Assembly (NCBI GenBank): GCA_015655545.1
Contig: JAATET010000121.1
Location: forward strand, 1 to 54,110
DNA: 54,110 nucleotides
Direction: 5' to 3'
From: Chthoniobacterales bacterium
Lineage (GTDB): Bacteria > Verrucomicrobiota > Verrucomicrobiia > Chthoniobacterales > JAATET01
The position numbers and the translations under genes were made by a program. The notes below the pieces were generated by a model. That model saw only the letters and a program-made list of their open reading frames with translations, was not told the DNA's origin and made no database searches. Positions within the stretch are counted from its first letter, which is position 1. Every line of letters begins with the position of its first letter. Of the stretch, positions 1 to 9,152 are shown piece by piece.

Positions 1-1
1 G

Positions 2-1738
2 GCCTTCATGGCGGGATCGATCGGACTGGCGGACGATCGCTCGAAATTTGTCTTCATTGGAATCCTTTTGACGGCGGCGGTGGCCCAGGCGGCTTGCGGG
101 TTAATCCAGTTTGCCGAAGGAAGCGGATTCGTTCCGATGGGATGGTTCTCGCTGGATCTGCAGGCGATTTACGGGAAGCGTTTTCTGACGCGCGCGCACG
201 GTTTTTTTCTGAATCCCAATCAGTTTGCGTGGCTGCAGGGCTGGGCGACGCTTTTCGCCATGGCCATTGCATGCTGGGGGCGCGTCAAGGTGATGACGCG
301 GGTGATTTTGATCTATCTCGCTTTGGTTTTCCTCACGGCGGACGTGTTGTCGGGAAGCCGGGGCGGGATTGTGAGTCTGTTCGGCGGGCTGGTGGTGTTC
401 ATGCTCGCGGGTTTTATGGCGGTGCGGATTGCGCGGCGGCGCGGTCGCGGCCTCTTCCTGGTGGGATCGCTTGCTCTGCTGCTGCTCTGCGGCGGGGTGG
501 GCTTCGCGGTTTACTCGTCGAATTACGTGGTGCAGGGACGTTTTTACGCTTTGGAAAACGAGGGAGTCCGTTCGCTGCTTGCCGAGCAGGCCTGGCGACA
601 ATTTCAGGTGGCTCCCTTGGTGGGCATGGGCCCCGGCACGTTTATCTACGCCGCGCGCCTCTTTCGGGCTGGCGATCTGTCGGGAGATTCGACTTTCGCG
701 CATGACGACTGGCTGCAAACGCTGGCGGAATATGGCTTCATCGGATTCGTGCTGGTGCTTTGCGTGGTGATCATCTCATTGATGGCCGGTTTTCGGCGAT
801 TTTTTCTGACCGTGAAGGAAAGCGTCGCCAGCGAAATTTTGCCGTTCAGCAATTCCACGGCCATCCTGCTTGCATCGGTCTGCGCGATGGTGATGTTTTC
901 GATTCACAGCGTGACCGATTTCAATATGCACGTTCCGGCGAATGCCCTGCTGGCCGGGGCGACCTTGGGCCTGCTGGCAGGCACCGGACCGCGCGCCGCG
1001 TTTGCGGCACGGCGTTTGCAAGCGGGGATCCTGCGCGTCTTTTGCGCGTTGGTGCTCGTGGTGCTGAGTGCGGGGATGGCACTGTATATCCGCAGCCATG
1101 CCGAGGCCGATTATCAAAGCCTCCTGGCGCGCAACAGCTTCTTCCGTTCCGATATTCCGAGCGCCCTTGCGCAGGCGGAAACCGGACTCAAGCGGCAGCC
1201 GGACGATGCCGCGCTGCTCGCTGCGCGAGGACGGGCGTTTTATGAATATGAATCTTCGCTGCCAGTCGATGAGGATGAAAATGCGACGGCGACCGTCGAA
1301 TTGTCTCCCCAGGAGCGCGAGCGGCTTTATCGATCTGCGGCGGATGCCTATGGGAAGGCCGTGAAATGGCAGCCGATGGAGCGAGCCAATCACATGGGAC
1401 TCGCCCGGGCTCTGGTCGAGATCGGTGAAATGAAAGCGGCGGAGCGGCAATGGATCGAGGCCATCGGCCTGGACCCGATGCATGCGTATGCTTATTCGGG
1501 CTATGCTGATTTTCTTTACGATCGAGGAGATCTTCCGCGCGCCCTCCATATTTTCACGTTGGCCACGCAGCTGCCCGATGGCCAATACGCCGCGCGGCGC
1601 CTGGAGGATTTACACGAGGAAATGGCTCCCCATCCGGAGGAGGATATCGACTCTTCCGATGAAGCGGTGGGGACGGACGGGGAGGCCGCTGCGCCGGGCG
1701 GATCGTCCTCGGGCAACGAGAAAAACGATAACGAATGA
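2..1738 (+). CDS. O-antigen ligase/polymerase family membrane protein with C-terminal TPRs (5' end cut off)
   Basis: The reading frame is open from the first bases, so the N-terminus lies outside the window. About 370 residues of alternating hydrophobic segments carry the Wzy_C/O-antigen ligase hallmarks: an H-G-F-F-L-N-P-N-Q loop, an S-G-S-R-G-G motif, and a periplasmic loop with G-M-G-P-G-T and H-D-D-W-L-Q. The last 200 residues are soluble TPR helices (for example 'AYGKAVKWQP' and 'RQWIEAIGLDP') and end in an acidic tail. Known role of the family: polymerises or ligates polysaccharide repeat units on the periplasmic side of the inner membrane. The next gene starts inside its stop codon (ATGA), so it belongs to the capsule/exopolysaccharide operon that follows. 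Ligase versus polymerase cannot be decided from sequence. Confidence 0.85.
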   Translation, partial: AFMAGSIGLADDRSKFVFIGILLTAAVAQAACGLIQFAEGSGFVPMGWFSLDLQAIYGKRFLTRAHGFFLNPNQFAWLQGWATLFAMAIACWGRVKVMTRVILIYLALVFLTADVLSGSRGGIVSLFGGLVVFMLAGFMAVRIARRRGRGLFLVGSLALLLLCGGVGFAVYSSNYVVQGRFYALENEGVRSLLAEQAWRQFQVAPLVGMGPGTFIYAARLFRAGDLSGDSTFAHDDWLQTLAEYGFIGFVLVLCVVIISLMAGFRRFFLTVKESVASEILPFSNSTAILLASVCAMVMFSIHSVTDFNMHVPANALLAGATLGLLAGTGPRAAFAARRLQAGILRVFCALVLVVLSAGMALYIRSHAEADYQSLLARNSFFRSDIPSALAQAETGLKRQPDDAALLAARGRAFYEYESSLPVDEDENATATVELSPQERERLYRSAADAYGKAVKWQPMERANHMGLARALVEIGEMKAAERQWIEAIGLDPMHAYAYSGYADFLYDRGDLPRALHIFTLATQLPDGQYAARRLEDLHEEMAPHPEEDIDSSDEAVGTDGEAAAPGGSSSGNEKNDNE

Positions 1739-3189
1739 CAGCTTGGCCGCATTCCCATTCCCTCTCGGTCGAGATCCCGTTTGCGCGGATTTTCGCGATC
1801 GTGCTCGGAGGGATCTTATTTTTCCCCGCCGCCGTCGCACAGTCCACGGCGGTGCAAAATGGAAGCGAGCCGGTGCCGGCGGAGCCGTTTGCTGCTGCGG
1901 CCCCGTCCGGTATGCCGGTCCGCGCGCAGGAGACCGTTTCCGCTTCGCCCGTCGCGCCGGATACCGATGGCGCCGTGGGCCGGGCCAATATTTTCGGGAC
2001 TGAGACGGGAGGCGGCTCGGCGAAGAAAGAGTCGTTTTCGCTGTGGGATTTTTTCTCTCATTTTTTTGAACTCGGTTCGCCCGGAGATCCTGGCCATCCG
2101 GACAAGCTTCGCCTGACCGTCGGAGCGACTCTGGGCTATGACGACAACGTCTTTACGACCAAGACCGATCAGGTCGCGAGCGCCACCGCGGGGTTGAACG
2201 GGAACATCGCCTACAATATCGGAACGGAGCGGACAAAGCTGGCCGGCTCTCTCGCGTTGGGCACGATCGTTTATCAAAATCGCCCCGGAGATGCGACGGA
2301 CTATAATGGCACTTTCAGCCTTGCCGGATCGCATTTTTTTACCCGGAGGCTGCAAATCACAGGCTCGGTCGCGCTTTCCTATTTATCGCAGCCGAATGCG
2401 ACGCTGATCGGCGGAGTGTCGCGATTCAGCGGCGACTACATGGTAGCGAATGCCGGTTTTCAGGTGATTTATTCGGTGCGCCCACGCATCAATACCCGGG
2501 TGGGATTCAGCATCAATGCCATCAAATATACCGATGAGATCATCAACCAGGGGCAGGGTTTTTCCGAACAAACCTACACGCTCGGTCTTGATTATCTCCT
2601 GAATCCGCGAACGACCCTCAACCTCGAATATAGCATCAGTCCCTTATCGTATTATGAAACGCAGCAGGACTCCGTGGGTCACGTCCTGACTGTCGGATTC
2701 ACGACGTCGTTCACCTCCCGATTTAAATGGGAGTTCAAGGCCGGGGCCGAGGCGCGGCAGCTCAACGACACCGATACGCAAAGCGGCACCTCCCTCTATC
2801 TCGGACCGTTCGTGGAGACCAATATGCAATATCTCCTCGGACCGGCATCGGCCGTGAATGCAAATCTGCGCTATGGAACGGAGCCCTCCGGGGTGTCGGG
2901 GATTTCGATCCGGCAGACATTGCGCGGGGGACTGAACGTGACTCGGGCTTTCGGCGGTCGATTCGTCTGCGATCTCGGGATTTCCTACGAGCACGACACG
3001 TTTGATCAACCGGGCGACGCCAACGACTACACGCAGGAATATTACACAGCCGGCGTGGGGCTGCGCTATAACTTCAACCCCGCCTTTGCGCTGACGGCGC
3101 GTTACGACTATACCGCGCTCCGGTCTGAAATCGAGTCGAGCGAATACACCCGCGGCATAAGCACGCTCGGTCTGGAAATCATTTTCTAA
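1735..3189 (+). CDS. outer-membrane beta-barrel protein of an exopolysaccharide operon
   Basis: 484 residues. The N-terminus has a hydrophobic signal segment ending in A-A-V-A-Q. A linker of about 100 residues follows, then roughly 350 residues of alternating beta-strands rich in aromatic residues. The strand start 'GATLGYDDNVFTT' is typical of the 'YDDN' outer-membrane beta-barrel family found next to Wza/Wzc genes, and the chain ends in I-I-F as expected for Bam recognition. It overlaps the upstream ligase gene by 4 nt and lies directly before the Wzc-like kinase. The likely role is export or anchoring of the polysaccharide at the outer membrane; that is inferred from context, since no catalytic motif is visible. 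Confidence 0.8.
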   Translation: MTAWPHSHSLSVEIPFARIFAIVLGGILFFPAAVAQSTAVQNGSEPVPAEPFAAAAPSGMPVRAQETVSASPVAPDTDGAVGRANIFGTETGGGSAKKESFSLWDFFSHFFELGSPGDPGHPDKLRLTVGATLGYDDNVFTTKTDQVASATAGLNGNIAYNIGTERTKLAGSLALGTIVYQNRPGDATDYNGTFSLAGSHFFTRRLQITGSVALSYLSQPNATLIGGVSRFSGDYMVANAGFQVIYSVRPRINTRVGFSINAIKYTDEIINQGQGFSEQTYTLGLDYLLNPRTTLNLEYSISPLSYYETQQDSVGHVLTVGFTTSFTSRFKWEFKAGAEARQLNDTDTQSGTSLYLGPFVETNMQYLLGPASAVNANLRYGTEPSGVSGISIRQTLRGGLNVTRAFGGRFVCDLGISYEHDTFDQPGDANDYTQEYYTAGVGLRYNFNPAFALTARYDYTALRSEIESSEYTRGISTLGLEIIF

Positions 3190-3209
3190 GCGTGAATATT
3201 CCCCTTAAA

Positions 3210-3238
3210 TTGACAACCCGGGTTTTAGCACGTAATGC
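3210..3238 (+). promoter_or_regulatory. possible sigma-70 promoter for the Wzc/Wza genes
   Basis: A perfect -35 box TTGACA (3210-3215) is followed after 17 nt by TAATGC, a poor -10. It lies in the only gap (73 nt) within the export cluster. Weak evidence; the kinase gene may also be reached by read-through. Confidence 0.3.
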
Positions 3239-3262
3239 TGAGCCCTTTGCCCCTTCCGTATA

Positions 3263-5404
3263 ATGAGCGAACCTCCTGCCAATAAGCTTCATCTTCTCGA
3301 CTATCTCCGAGTGGTCCGGGTGCGGTGGCCGCTCATCGTCGTCATTTTCCTCCTGGTCATGATCACGACCACGGCCCTGACGTTTTTGTTGCCGAAGCAA
3401 TACGAGTCCAAGGTGGAGATCCAAGTGCAGGAGAACGCCGATCTCATGATCTTCCAGCAGGGCGGATTCAAGGGCAGCGATCCGCGGTTCACGAGCACGC
3501 AGTTCGAGATCATTCAAAGCAAACAGGTGCTCGATCCGGTGATCGACAAACTGGAACTCGCCCGGAAATGGTCCGAAAGATACGAAATCAAATCCCCGGA
3601 GCTGATCTATCGCAAACTCAAGAAGATGATGACGCTTCGCGAGGAGCGAAACACCGATTTGATCTCGATCACCGTTCTCAGTCCGGACAAGCAAGAGGCG
3701 GCCGATATCGCAAACGCCGTTGCCGACTCGTATCATAATGCGCGGGTTGACGAGCAGCAGAAGTGGGTCACCAAGTCGTTGTCCTCACTTTGGGCCGAGG
3801 TCGAAAAACAACGCGCGAAGACCGAAAAGCTCCGCGCCCTGGCTCAGGAAATCCGCCTGAAATATGCGATCAACGATCTCAATCCCGAGAGCGTCGAGGA
3901 TCCCATGCAGGCGAGCGAGCGCGTGCTTTTGGACGTGGAGCAGGAAGTCAGCACCCAGCGGCTGAAAGTCGCCGCCCTGCGCGCGAAGAACGACCAGATC
4001 AGCAAGATGTCCGACGAGCAGTTCATGCGCAGCATCGCGACGATGGAAGTCGAGGACCAGACCGTCCTGCAAATCCTTCCCCTCTATCAGGAGGCCGCCT
4101 CCGAGGAAGCTCGCCTGCTCAAAGGCGGCTACGGGTTGAATCATCCCATGGTGCAGGCGCAAACCGCGAAAAAGCAGACTTACGAAAAACAGCTCGCCTC
4201 GCAGATCCAGAGCCAGCGCAAAGCTCAGCTCGCCAAATTGCATTCCGAGGAAGACTCGCTCAAAAATCTCGAGGATGAGCGCAAGAGCAGCCGTGATGAG
4301 CAGCAGACGGCGCGGGTGCGCTCCGTTTCCTATTACGAAGCCAAGAACGATTACATCCAGGCCAAAAAAGTCCTCGAAGCCGCGGAGACGAAATATTGGA
4401 CCGAAATGATGCAGCGGAGCATGCCGATGAATCCCGCGATCATCTGGGAGCACGGCGAGCCGAGCGAGTTTGCCGCGCGGCCGAGAATCGCCCTGAACAT
4501 CGCCGTCGGCGTGGTTTTCGGCCTCGTGCTCGCCTTCGGCGTGGCCTTCTTCATCGAGTATCTCGATACCAGCGTGAAAACGATGGAGGACATCGAGACC
4601 TACTTCGGGCTGCCGGTGCTGGCCGTCATCCCGCGCGGCGTGGGCATCTTGATGGATCTCCCGCCGGACGCTCCGGATGCCGAAGCCTATCGGATCTTGC
4701 GGACCAATGTGGAGTTCAACCGCAAGGAGTCCGATGCGAAAGTCATGACTCTGGTCAGCGGCGGCCCGGGGGAGGGCAAGTCGACCACGCTCGTGAATCT
4801 GGCCTATACTTTTGCGCAGTCCGGAATGAAGACGCTCGTCGTCGACGCGGATCTGCGTCGCCCCCGGCAGCACAGCATCTTTGGCGTCAGCAACAGCAAG
4901 GGATTGACGGATTATTTATCCAAGGGCGTGCCTATTTCGGAACTGGTTCTGCCGACGAAGATCGAGAATCTCCAGCTCGTCCCCAGCGGCAAATTGCCAC
5001 CCGGGGCGATCGCGATGCTGAACTCGCGGCGCATGGTCACCTTGATCACCGAGTTGAAGGAAAGCTACGATATGGTTTTAATCGATGCTCCGCCGATCCT
5101 GGGCGTGAGCGACTCCGCCGTCATCGCCCGCGCGGTCGATCTCACCGTGATCGTCATCCAGCATCGTCGCTTCCCGCGGTCGATGTTGATGCGCGTGAAG
5201 AATGCCGTGATCAATTCCGGAGGCCATCTTCTCGGTGCCGTCCTCAACAACGTCGATATCCGCCTCGATCAATATTACCAGTATCAGACGAACTACTACG
5301 GCTATCACGAAAGCAGCAAGCAGCAGGCGGCTGCGGCCAAGAAAATCGCGCCCCAGATCGCGAGCACCCTATCGGCGAGAGGCAGCTCGCGAGACGAATA
5401 TTGA
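3263..5404 (+). CDS. Wzc-type polysaccharide co-polymerase / bacterial tyrosine kinase
   Basis: 713 residues with the full fused architecture. First comes a Wzz chain-length domain with a TM segment near residues 25-45, then a long coiled-coil periplasmic region with heptad-like K/E/Q helices to about residue 385, a second TM near 412-432, and a cytoplasmic BY-kinase domain. The kinase has a Walker A loop 'SGGPGEGKSTT' with Lys506, a Walker A' motif 'LVVDADLRRP', a Walker B 'VLIDAPP' with Asp608, and a C-terminal tyrosine cluster near residues 671-681 for autophosphorylation. In this family, phosphorylation cycles control chain length and export together with Wza. The following lipoprotein gene begins 8 nt downstream. 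Confidence 0.93.
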   Translation: MSEPPANKLHLLDYLRVVRVRWPLIVVIFLLVMITTTALTFLLPKQYESKVEIQVQENADLMIFQQGGFKGSDPRFTSTQFEIIQSKQVLDPVIDKLELARKWSERYEIKSPELIYRKLKKMMTLREERNTDLISITVLSPDKQEAADIANAVADSYHNARVDEQQKWVTKSLSSLWAEVEKQRAKTEKLRALAQEIRLKYAINDLNPESVEDPMQASERVLLDVEQEVSTQRLKVAALRAKNDQISKMSDEQFMRSIATMEVEDQTVLQILPLYQEAASEEARLLKGGYGLNHPMVQAQTAKKQTYEKQLASQIQSQRKAQLAKLHSEEDSLKNLEDERKSSRDEQQTARVRSVSYYEAKNDYIQAKKVLEAAETKYWTEMMQRSMPMNPAIIWEHGEPSEFAARPRIALNIAVGVVFGLVLAFGVAFFIEYLDTSVKTMEDIETYFGLPVLAVIPRGVGILMDLPPDAPDAEAYRILRTNVEFNRKESDAKVMTLVSGGPGEGKSTTLVNLAYTFAQSGMKTLVVDADLRRPRQHSIFGVSNSKGLTDYLSKGVPISELVLPTKIENLQLVPSGKLPPGAIAMLNSRRMVTLITELKESYDMVLIDAPPILGVSDSAVIARAVDLTVIVIQHRRFPRSMLMRVKNAVINSGGHLLGAVLNNVDIRLDQYYQYQTNYYGYHESSKQQAAAAKKIAPQIASTLSARGSSRDEY

Positions 5405-5412
5405 GCACTCCC

Positions 5413-6036
5413 ATGATTTTTCGCGTTTCGACGCTGGCGCTTTTGGCGGCCGGCATCTTGTTTTCCGGCTGCGCCACCAAACCGACTCCGCAAGACATGC
5501 CGACGCTGGCGCAGCTGCAAAATCAGAGCGACTCTTCGACCATGGTGATTCATCTGCGCGAGGGCGACTCCATCGAAGTGCGTCTGGGCGGGGTGCCTCG
5601 CGAGGAGATCGAGCAGGTCACCGGCACTTACACCGTCGATACGCAGGGTTTTGTAAACATGCCTTCGATCGGTCGGATCAAAGCGGCTGATCTCACCCAG
5701 CAGGATTTGCAGGCGGCCATTGAAAAAAGCTATCGGGACAAGGGCGTTTACTCGAATCCGACCGTCACCGTCGCGGTGCCCATGACCACGCGTTTCGTCA
5801 ATGTCGGCGGCGAGGTGCGCCTTCCCCAGCGCGTGCCCTACACGTCGGATCTCACCGTGCTCGCGGCCGTGACCGCAGCCGGAGGTTTCACCGAATACGC
5901 CTCGCAAAGCCGTGTGCGGCTTTATCGCGGAATGGAAACCGTGACCGTGAATATGCGGCGCATCCGCAAGGATCCCGGCAACGACATTCCCTTGCAGCCT
6001 GGCGACTCCATCGAGGTCATGCGCAGCTTCTTTTAG
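5413..6036 (+). CDS. Wza-like polysaccharide export lipoprotein (Poly_export/SLBB)
   Basis: 207 residues. A signal peptide ends in the lipobox L-F-S-G-C (Cys near residue 20), so it is probably an outer-membrane lipoprotein. The mature part has the Poly_export domain, with 'LREGDSIEVRLGGVP' and 'GTYTVDTQGFVNMPSIG', followed by an SLBB segment around 'NVGGEVRLPQRVPYTSDLTV'. The protein is short compared with E. coli Wza (about 380 residues) and lacks its C-terminal outer-membrane helix, as in many Wza homologues. I chose the ATG at 5413; a TTG at 5401 that overlaps the kinase stop is possible. Its stop overlaps the convergent pgsA stop by 4 nt. Confidence 0.88.
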   Translation: MIFRVSTLALLAAGILFSGCATKPTPQDMPTLAQLQNQSDSSTMVIHLREGDSIEVRLGGVPREEIEQVTGTYTVDTQGFVNMPSIGRIKAADLTQQDLQAAIEKSYRDKGVYSNPTVTVAVPMTTRFVNVGGEVRLPQRVPYTSDLTVLAAVTAAGGFTEYASQSRVRLYRGMETVTVNMRRIRKDPGNDIPLQPGDSIEVMRSFF

Positions 6037-6602
6037 GCGCTCGCGATCAACGCGCGATTCTTCCAGAAATAACCGGCGCCGGAATATACGGTGAGCGCCG
6101 TCGTGATGCCGGCCATCGCCACGCCGATGCGATCCCACACTCCCGGCACCCAGGCCAGACGCTGGGAGTTCCAATCGCTGAGCGCGAGGAGCAGCAGGAA
6201 GAAAATAATCGTCGCCATTTGCCAGGCGGTCTTGTGTTTCCCCAGCTTCTCCGCCGGCAGGACGACGCCCTTCGCGCCGGCCAGCAGCCGCAGTCCGGTG
6301 ATTAGAAATTCGCGCGCGATGATCACGATCACCACCCACGCCGGCAGCGCGCCGTAGGGAATCAGGCAAATGAAGGCGGCCGCCGTGAGGATTTTGTCCG
6401 CGAGAGGATCCATCAATTTTCCGAAGTCCGTGATCAGCCCGTATTTCCTCGCGATTTGTCCGTCGAGATAGTCCGTGATCGTGGCCGCGATGAACAGCAG
6501 CAGCGCGAGCGTATGGTTGTAGGGGAACGGCACGGACAGGCAGGCCACGAAAAAAACGCTCAGAATGAGCCGTGCGATGGTGAGCTGATTGGGAAGATTC
6601 AT
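6033..6602 (-). CDS. pgsA: CDP-diacylglycerol--glycerol-3-phosphate 3-phosphatidyltransferase
   Basis: 189 residues and 4-5 membrane segments, the normal size for PgsA. The CDP-alcohol phosphatidyltransferase signature D-x2-DG-x2-AR-x8-G-x3-D-x3-D is complete (Asp44, Asp47, Gly48, Ala51, Arg52, Gly61, Asp65, Asp69). The start 'MNLPNQLTIAR' is typical for the family. It catalyses the committed step to phosphatidylglycerol at the inner membrane. It lies 43 nt downstream of moaE on the same strand and runs tail-to-tail into the export lipoprotein gene. Confidence 0.93.
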   Translation of the reverse strand: MNLPNQLTIARLILSVFFVACLSVPFPYNHTLALLLFIAATITDYLDGQIARKYGLITDFGKLMDPLADKILTAAAFICLIPYGALPAWVVIVIIAREFLITGLRLLAGAKGVVLPAEKLGKHKTAWQMATIIFFLLLLALSDWNSQRLAWVPGVWDRIGVAMAGITTALTVYSGAGYFWKNRALIASA

Positions 6603-6645
6603 CGCGAAGGCACGAGCAAAACGCACCTGTGTGACAAGCGCAAGA

Positions 6646-7044
6646 CTACGCCGCGCATTCCGAAAAAATCGGCCGCTTCCAAATCGGCGCGCGCCGCTTG
6701 AGCGCCTCGACGATCGCGCGGCTCGCCGCGTAGGCCGCCTCGCGATGCGGCGCGGCCACGCGCAGAAAAAGCGAGATTTCACCCGCGGGCACGAAGCCGA
6801 TGCGATGCGTCAGGCGGCAGACGCCGAGTTCGTGGTCCCGGGCGCATTCATTCACGATGCTCCGCAGTTCCTTCTCCGCCATTCGGGAATGCGCTTCGTA
6901 GTCGAGGCCGTCGATTCGGCGTCCGTTTTCCATGGGCCGGACGACGCCAAAAAAATCGATCACCGCTCCGCAGCCCGCCCACGCCCCCGTGGGCGGGGAA
7001 ATGACGAAAGTCTTGTCCGTGATCAGGATTTCACAAAAGTCCAT
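6646..7044 (-). CDS. moaE: molybdopterin synthase catalytic subunit MoaE
   Basis: About 132 residues. MoaE features are 'GAVIDFFGVVR' near the N-terminus, 'LDYEAHSRMAEKEL', 'HRIGFVPAGEISLFLRVAAPHR', and the C-terminal K-R-R-A-P-I-W-K segment with the catalytic lysine pair. The enzyme transfers sulfur from thiocarboxylated MoaD to precursor Z to make molybdopterin. I prefer the ATG at 7044 because it gives the usual N-terminus; a GTG at 7086 would add 14 residues. No moaD is visible nearby, but a molybdate transporter (modBC) lies 4 kb downstream. Divergent from gnd. Confidence 0.9.
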   Translation of the reverse strand: MDFCEILITDKTFVISPPTGAWAGCGAVIDFFGVVRPMENGRRIDGLDYEAHSRMAEKELRSIVNECARDHELGVCRLTHRIGFVPAGEISLFLRVAAPHREAAYAASRAIVEALKRRAPIWKRPIFSECAA

Positions 7045-7103
7045 TGCGCCGATGCTGGGCGGGAGGATAGCCTTTTCCGTTTCCACTGCATTCCCAATTT
7101 CAC

Positions 7104-8522
7104 ATGAGCACCAGCGACATCGGTTTGATCGGCCTCGCCGTCATGGGCGAAAATCTCGTCCTCAACATGGAGAGCAAGGGCTTCTCCGTCAGCGTCTATA
7201 ATCGCACCACGGCGGTCACCGAGAAATTCGCCGCGAACCGCGCGAAGGGCAAAAACATCCTGCCCACGAAAACGCTCGAGGAATTCGTCGGCTCGCTCAA
7301 GCGCCCGCGCAAGGCGATGATCATGGTCAAGGCTGGCGCGCCCGTGGACGCCGTCATCGACCAGCTCGTCCCCCTGCTGGAAAAAGGCGACATCATCATC
7401 GACGGCGGCAACAGCCTCTGGACCGACACGCAGCGCCGCGAAAAGGCGCTCAAGGAAAAAGGCATTCATTTCGTCGGCACCGGCGTCTCCGGCGGCGAGG
7501 AGGGCGCGCTCAAAGGCCCGTCCATCATGCCTGGCGGTTCGAAGGAATCCTGGGAAGCCGTCGGCCCGATCTTTCAGAAAATCTCCGCCTTTGTCGAAGG
7601 CGAGCCGTGCTGCCGCCACATGGGTCCGGACGGCGCGGGCCATTACGTGAAGATGGTCCACAACGGCATCGAATACGGCGACATGCAGCTCATCTGCGAG
7701 GCCTACGCGATCCTCAAGACGGCGATCAATCCCAGCGCGGAGGAATTCCACGAGATCTTCGCCGAGTGGAACAAGGGCGAGCTGAACAGCTACCTCATCG
7801 ACATCACCGAGAAAATTTTCACGAAGAAGGACTCCGAGACCGGCAAGCCGATGGTCGATGTCATCCTCGACAAGGCCGGCCAGAAGGGCACGGGCAAATG
7901 GACCGTCGGCAACGCCGTCGAGCATGCCGTCGTCCTTTCCACCGTGAACGCCGCCGTCGAGGCGCGCATCCTTTCCTCGATGAAGGATAAGCGCGTCGCC
8001 GCGAGCAAGATCCTGCCCGCGCCCGAGGTGAAGCCGTTCACCGGCGATCGCCAAAAGCTCATCGACTCCGTCCGCGACGCGCTCTACGCGAGCAAGATCG
8101 TGAGCTACGCGCAGGGTCTCGACCTGCTTGCCACCGCCGGAAAATTCTACGACTGGAACCTGAATTTCGGCGACATCGCCACGATCTGGCGGGGCGGCTG
8201 CATCATCCGCGCCGTGTTCCTGAATCGCATCAAGGAATCCTACGAGGAAAATCCGCAGCTCGAGAATCTCATGCTCGCGCCGTTCTTCACCGAAATCTTC
8301 CGCAAGACCCAGGGCGGCTGGCGTCACGCCATCGCGACCGCCGTCGAGAGCGGAGTCGCCGCGCCGGCCTTCACGGCGAGCCTCGGCTACTACGACAGCT
8401 ACCGCGCCGAGCGCCTGCCCGCGAATTTGCTCCAGGCCCAGCGAGACTTCTTCGGCGCGCACACCTACGAGCGTATCGACAAGCCCGCCGGCGAGTTTTT
8501 CCACACGGAGTGGCTCGCGTAA
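7104..8522 (+). CDS. gnd: 6-phosphogluconate dehydrogenase (decarboxylating)
   Basis: 472 residues, the usual length of the long-type enzyme. The N-terminal Rossmann motif 'IGLIGLAVMGENLVLNM' binds NADP. The substrate signature 'GHYVKMVHNGIEYGDMQLI' contains the catalytic Lys and Asn, and the C-terminal helical domain ends near H-T-E-W. The enzyme converts 6-phosphogluconate to ribulose 5-phosphate in the oxidative pentose phosphate pathway. It stands alone, with a strong hairpin 28 nt after the stop. Confidence 0.96.
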   Translation: MSTSDIGLIGLAVMGENLVLNMESKGFSVSVYNRTTAVTEKFAANRAKGKNILPTKTLEEFVGSLKRPRKAMIMVKAGAPVDAVIDQLVPLLEKGDIIIDGGNSLWTDTQRREKALKEKGIHFVGTGVSGGEEGALKGPSIMPGGSKESWEAVGPIFQKISAFVEGEPCCRHMGPDGAGHYVKMVHNGIEYGDMQLICEAYAILKTAINPSAEEFHEIFAEWNKGELNSYLIDITEKIFTKKDSETGKPMVDVILDKAGQKGTGKWTVGNAVEHAVVLSTVNAAVEARILSSMKDKRVAASKILPAPEVKPFTGDRQKLIDSVRDALYASKIVSYAQGLDLLATAGKFYDWNLNFGDIATIWRGGCIIRAVFLNRIKESYEENPQLENLMLAPFFTEIFRKTQGGWRHAIATAVESGVAAPAFTASLGYYDSYRAERLPANLLQAQRDFFGAHTYERIDKPAGEFFHTEWLA

Positions 8523-8549
8523 AAGCTGCGAAAAGTCATTGATCGGCTT

Positions 8550-8579
8550 GGGCCGCGAGGGGAAATCCTCTCGCGGCCC
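8550..8579 (+). terminator. stem-loop after gnd, probable terminator
   Basis: A perfect 10-bp inverted repeat, GGGCCGCGAG / CTCGCGGCCC, with a 10-nt loop, lies between gnd and the next gene. There is no T-run after it, so it is either a weak intrinsic terminator or an mRNA 3' stabiliser. Confidence 0.5.
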
Positions 8580-8605
8580 GCATCGTATTCGGCTAGATTT
8601 TCCGC

Positions 8606-9148
8606 GTGAGAGAACGTCCCCCCGTTCGCAAGCGCCGCCGATGGATTTTGTTCGGCGGGGCGTGCGGCGTGCTCGTTGTGGTTTTGCTTTTTGGCATTCC
8701 CGCGATCCAGAACGCTCGCCTCCAAGGGGAAATGACGCACACGCTGAACGATGCCCGCCAGCTCGCCATGGCCATCAATACGATGAATGCCGACGAACTC
8801 GCCAGCGGAGGGCATGCGAGCGGGGTCTTCCCTGCGGATTTAAAGGTCCGCAGCTTTCGCGAGTATCTCGATCGCCTTATCGAGAACAACTATCTGAGTG
8901 CAGCGGATATCCAAAGAATGCGGCCGCTGGAGAAATTCGCTTTGGTGAATGTCTCAAGTTCCGACTCGAAGGACACGGCGTTCCTTGTTTCCAGATGGAT
9001 GGCAAATCCCGCCGTTCCGCATTCGATGGGGTTTGTCGTTTTCCAGATCGGAGGATCGGGCGGCGTCTATCGGCGACCGGCGGATGTGACCAATTCCAAA
9101 GTCCTCAAACTCCCGAATCGCCAGCCGCAGATCCTGCCGCAGGAATAG
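8606..9148 (+). CDS. membrane-anchored pilin-like hypothetical protein
   Basis: 180 residues starting at a GTG. A basic N-terminus (R-K-R-R-R) precedes one TM helix near residues 13-30, then an amphipathic helix 'ARLQGEMTHTLNDARQLAMA' and a mixed domain. This arrangement resembles pseudopilins of PVC bacteria, but the canonical prepilin peptidase motif (G/A-F-T-L-x-E) is absent, so processing is doubtful. No function can be assigned. It stands alone between gnd and the convergent deacetylase gene. Confidence 0.65.
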   Translation: MRERPPVRKRRRWILFGGACGVLVVVLLFGIPAIQNARLQGEMTHTLNDARQLAMAINTMNADELASGGHASGVFPADLKVRSFREYLDRLIENNYLSAADIQRMRPLEKFALVNVSSSDSKDTAFLVSRWMANPAVPHSMGFVVFQIGGSGGVYRRPADVTNSKVLKLPNRQPQILPQE

Positions 9149-9152
9149 CGCT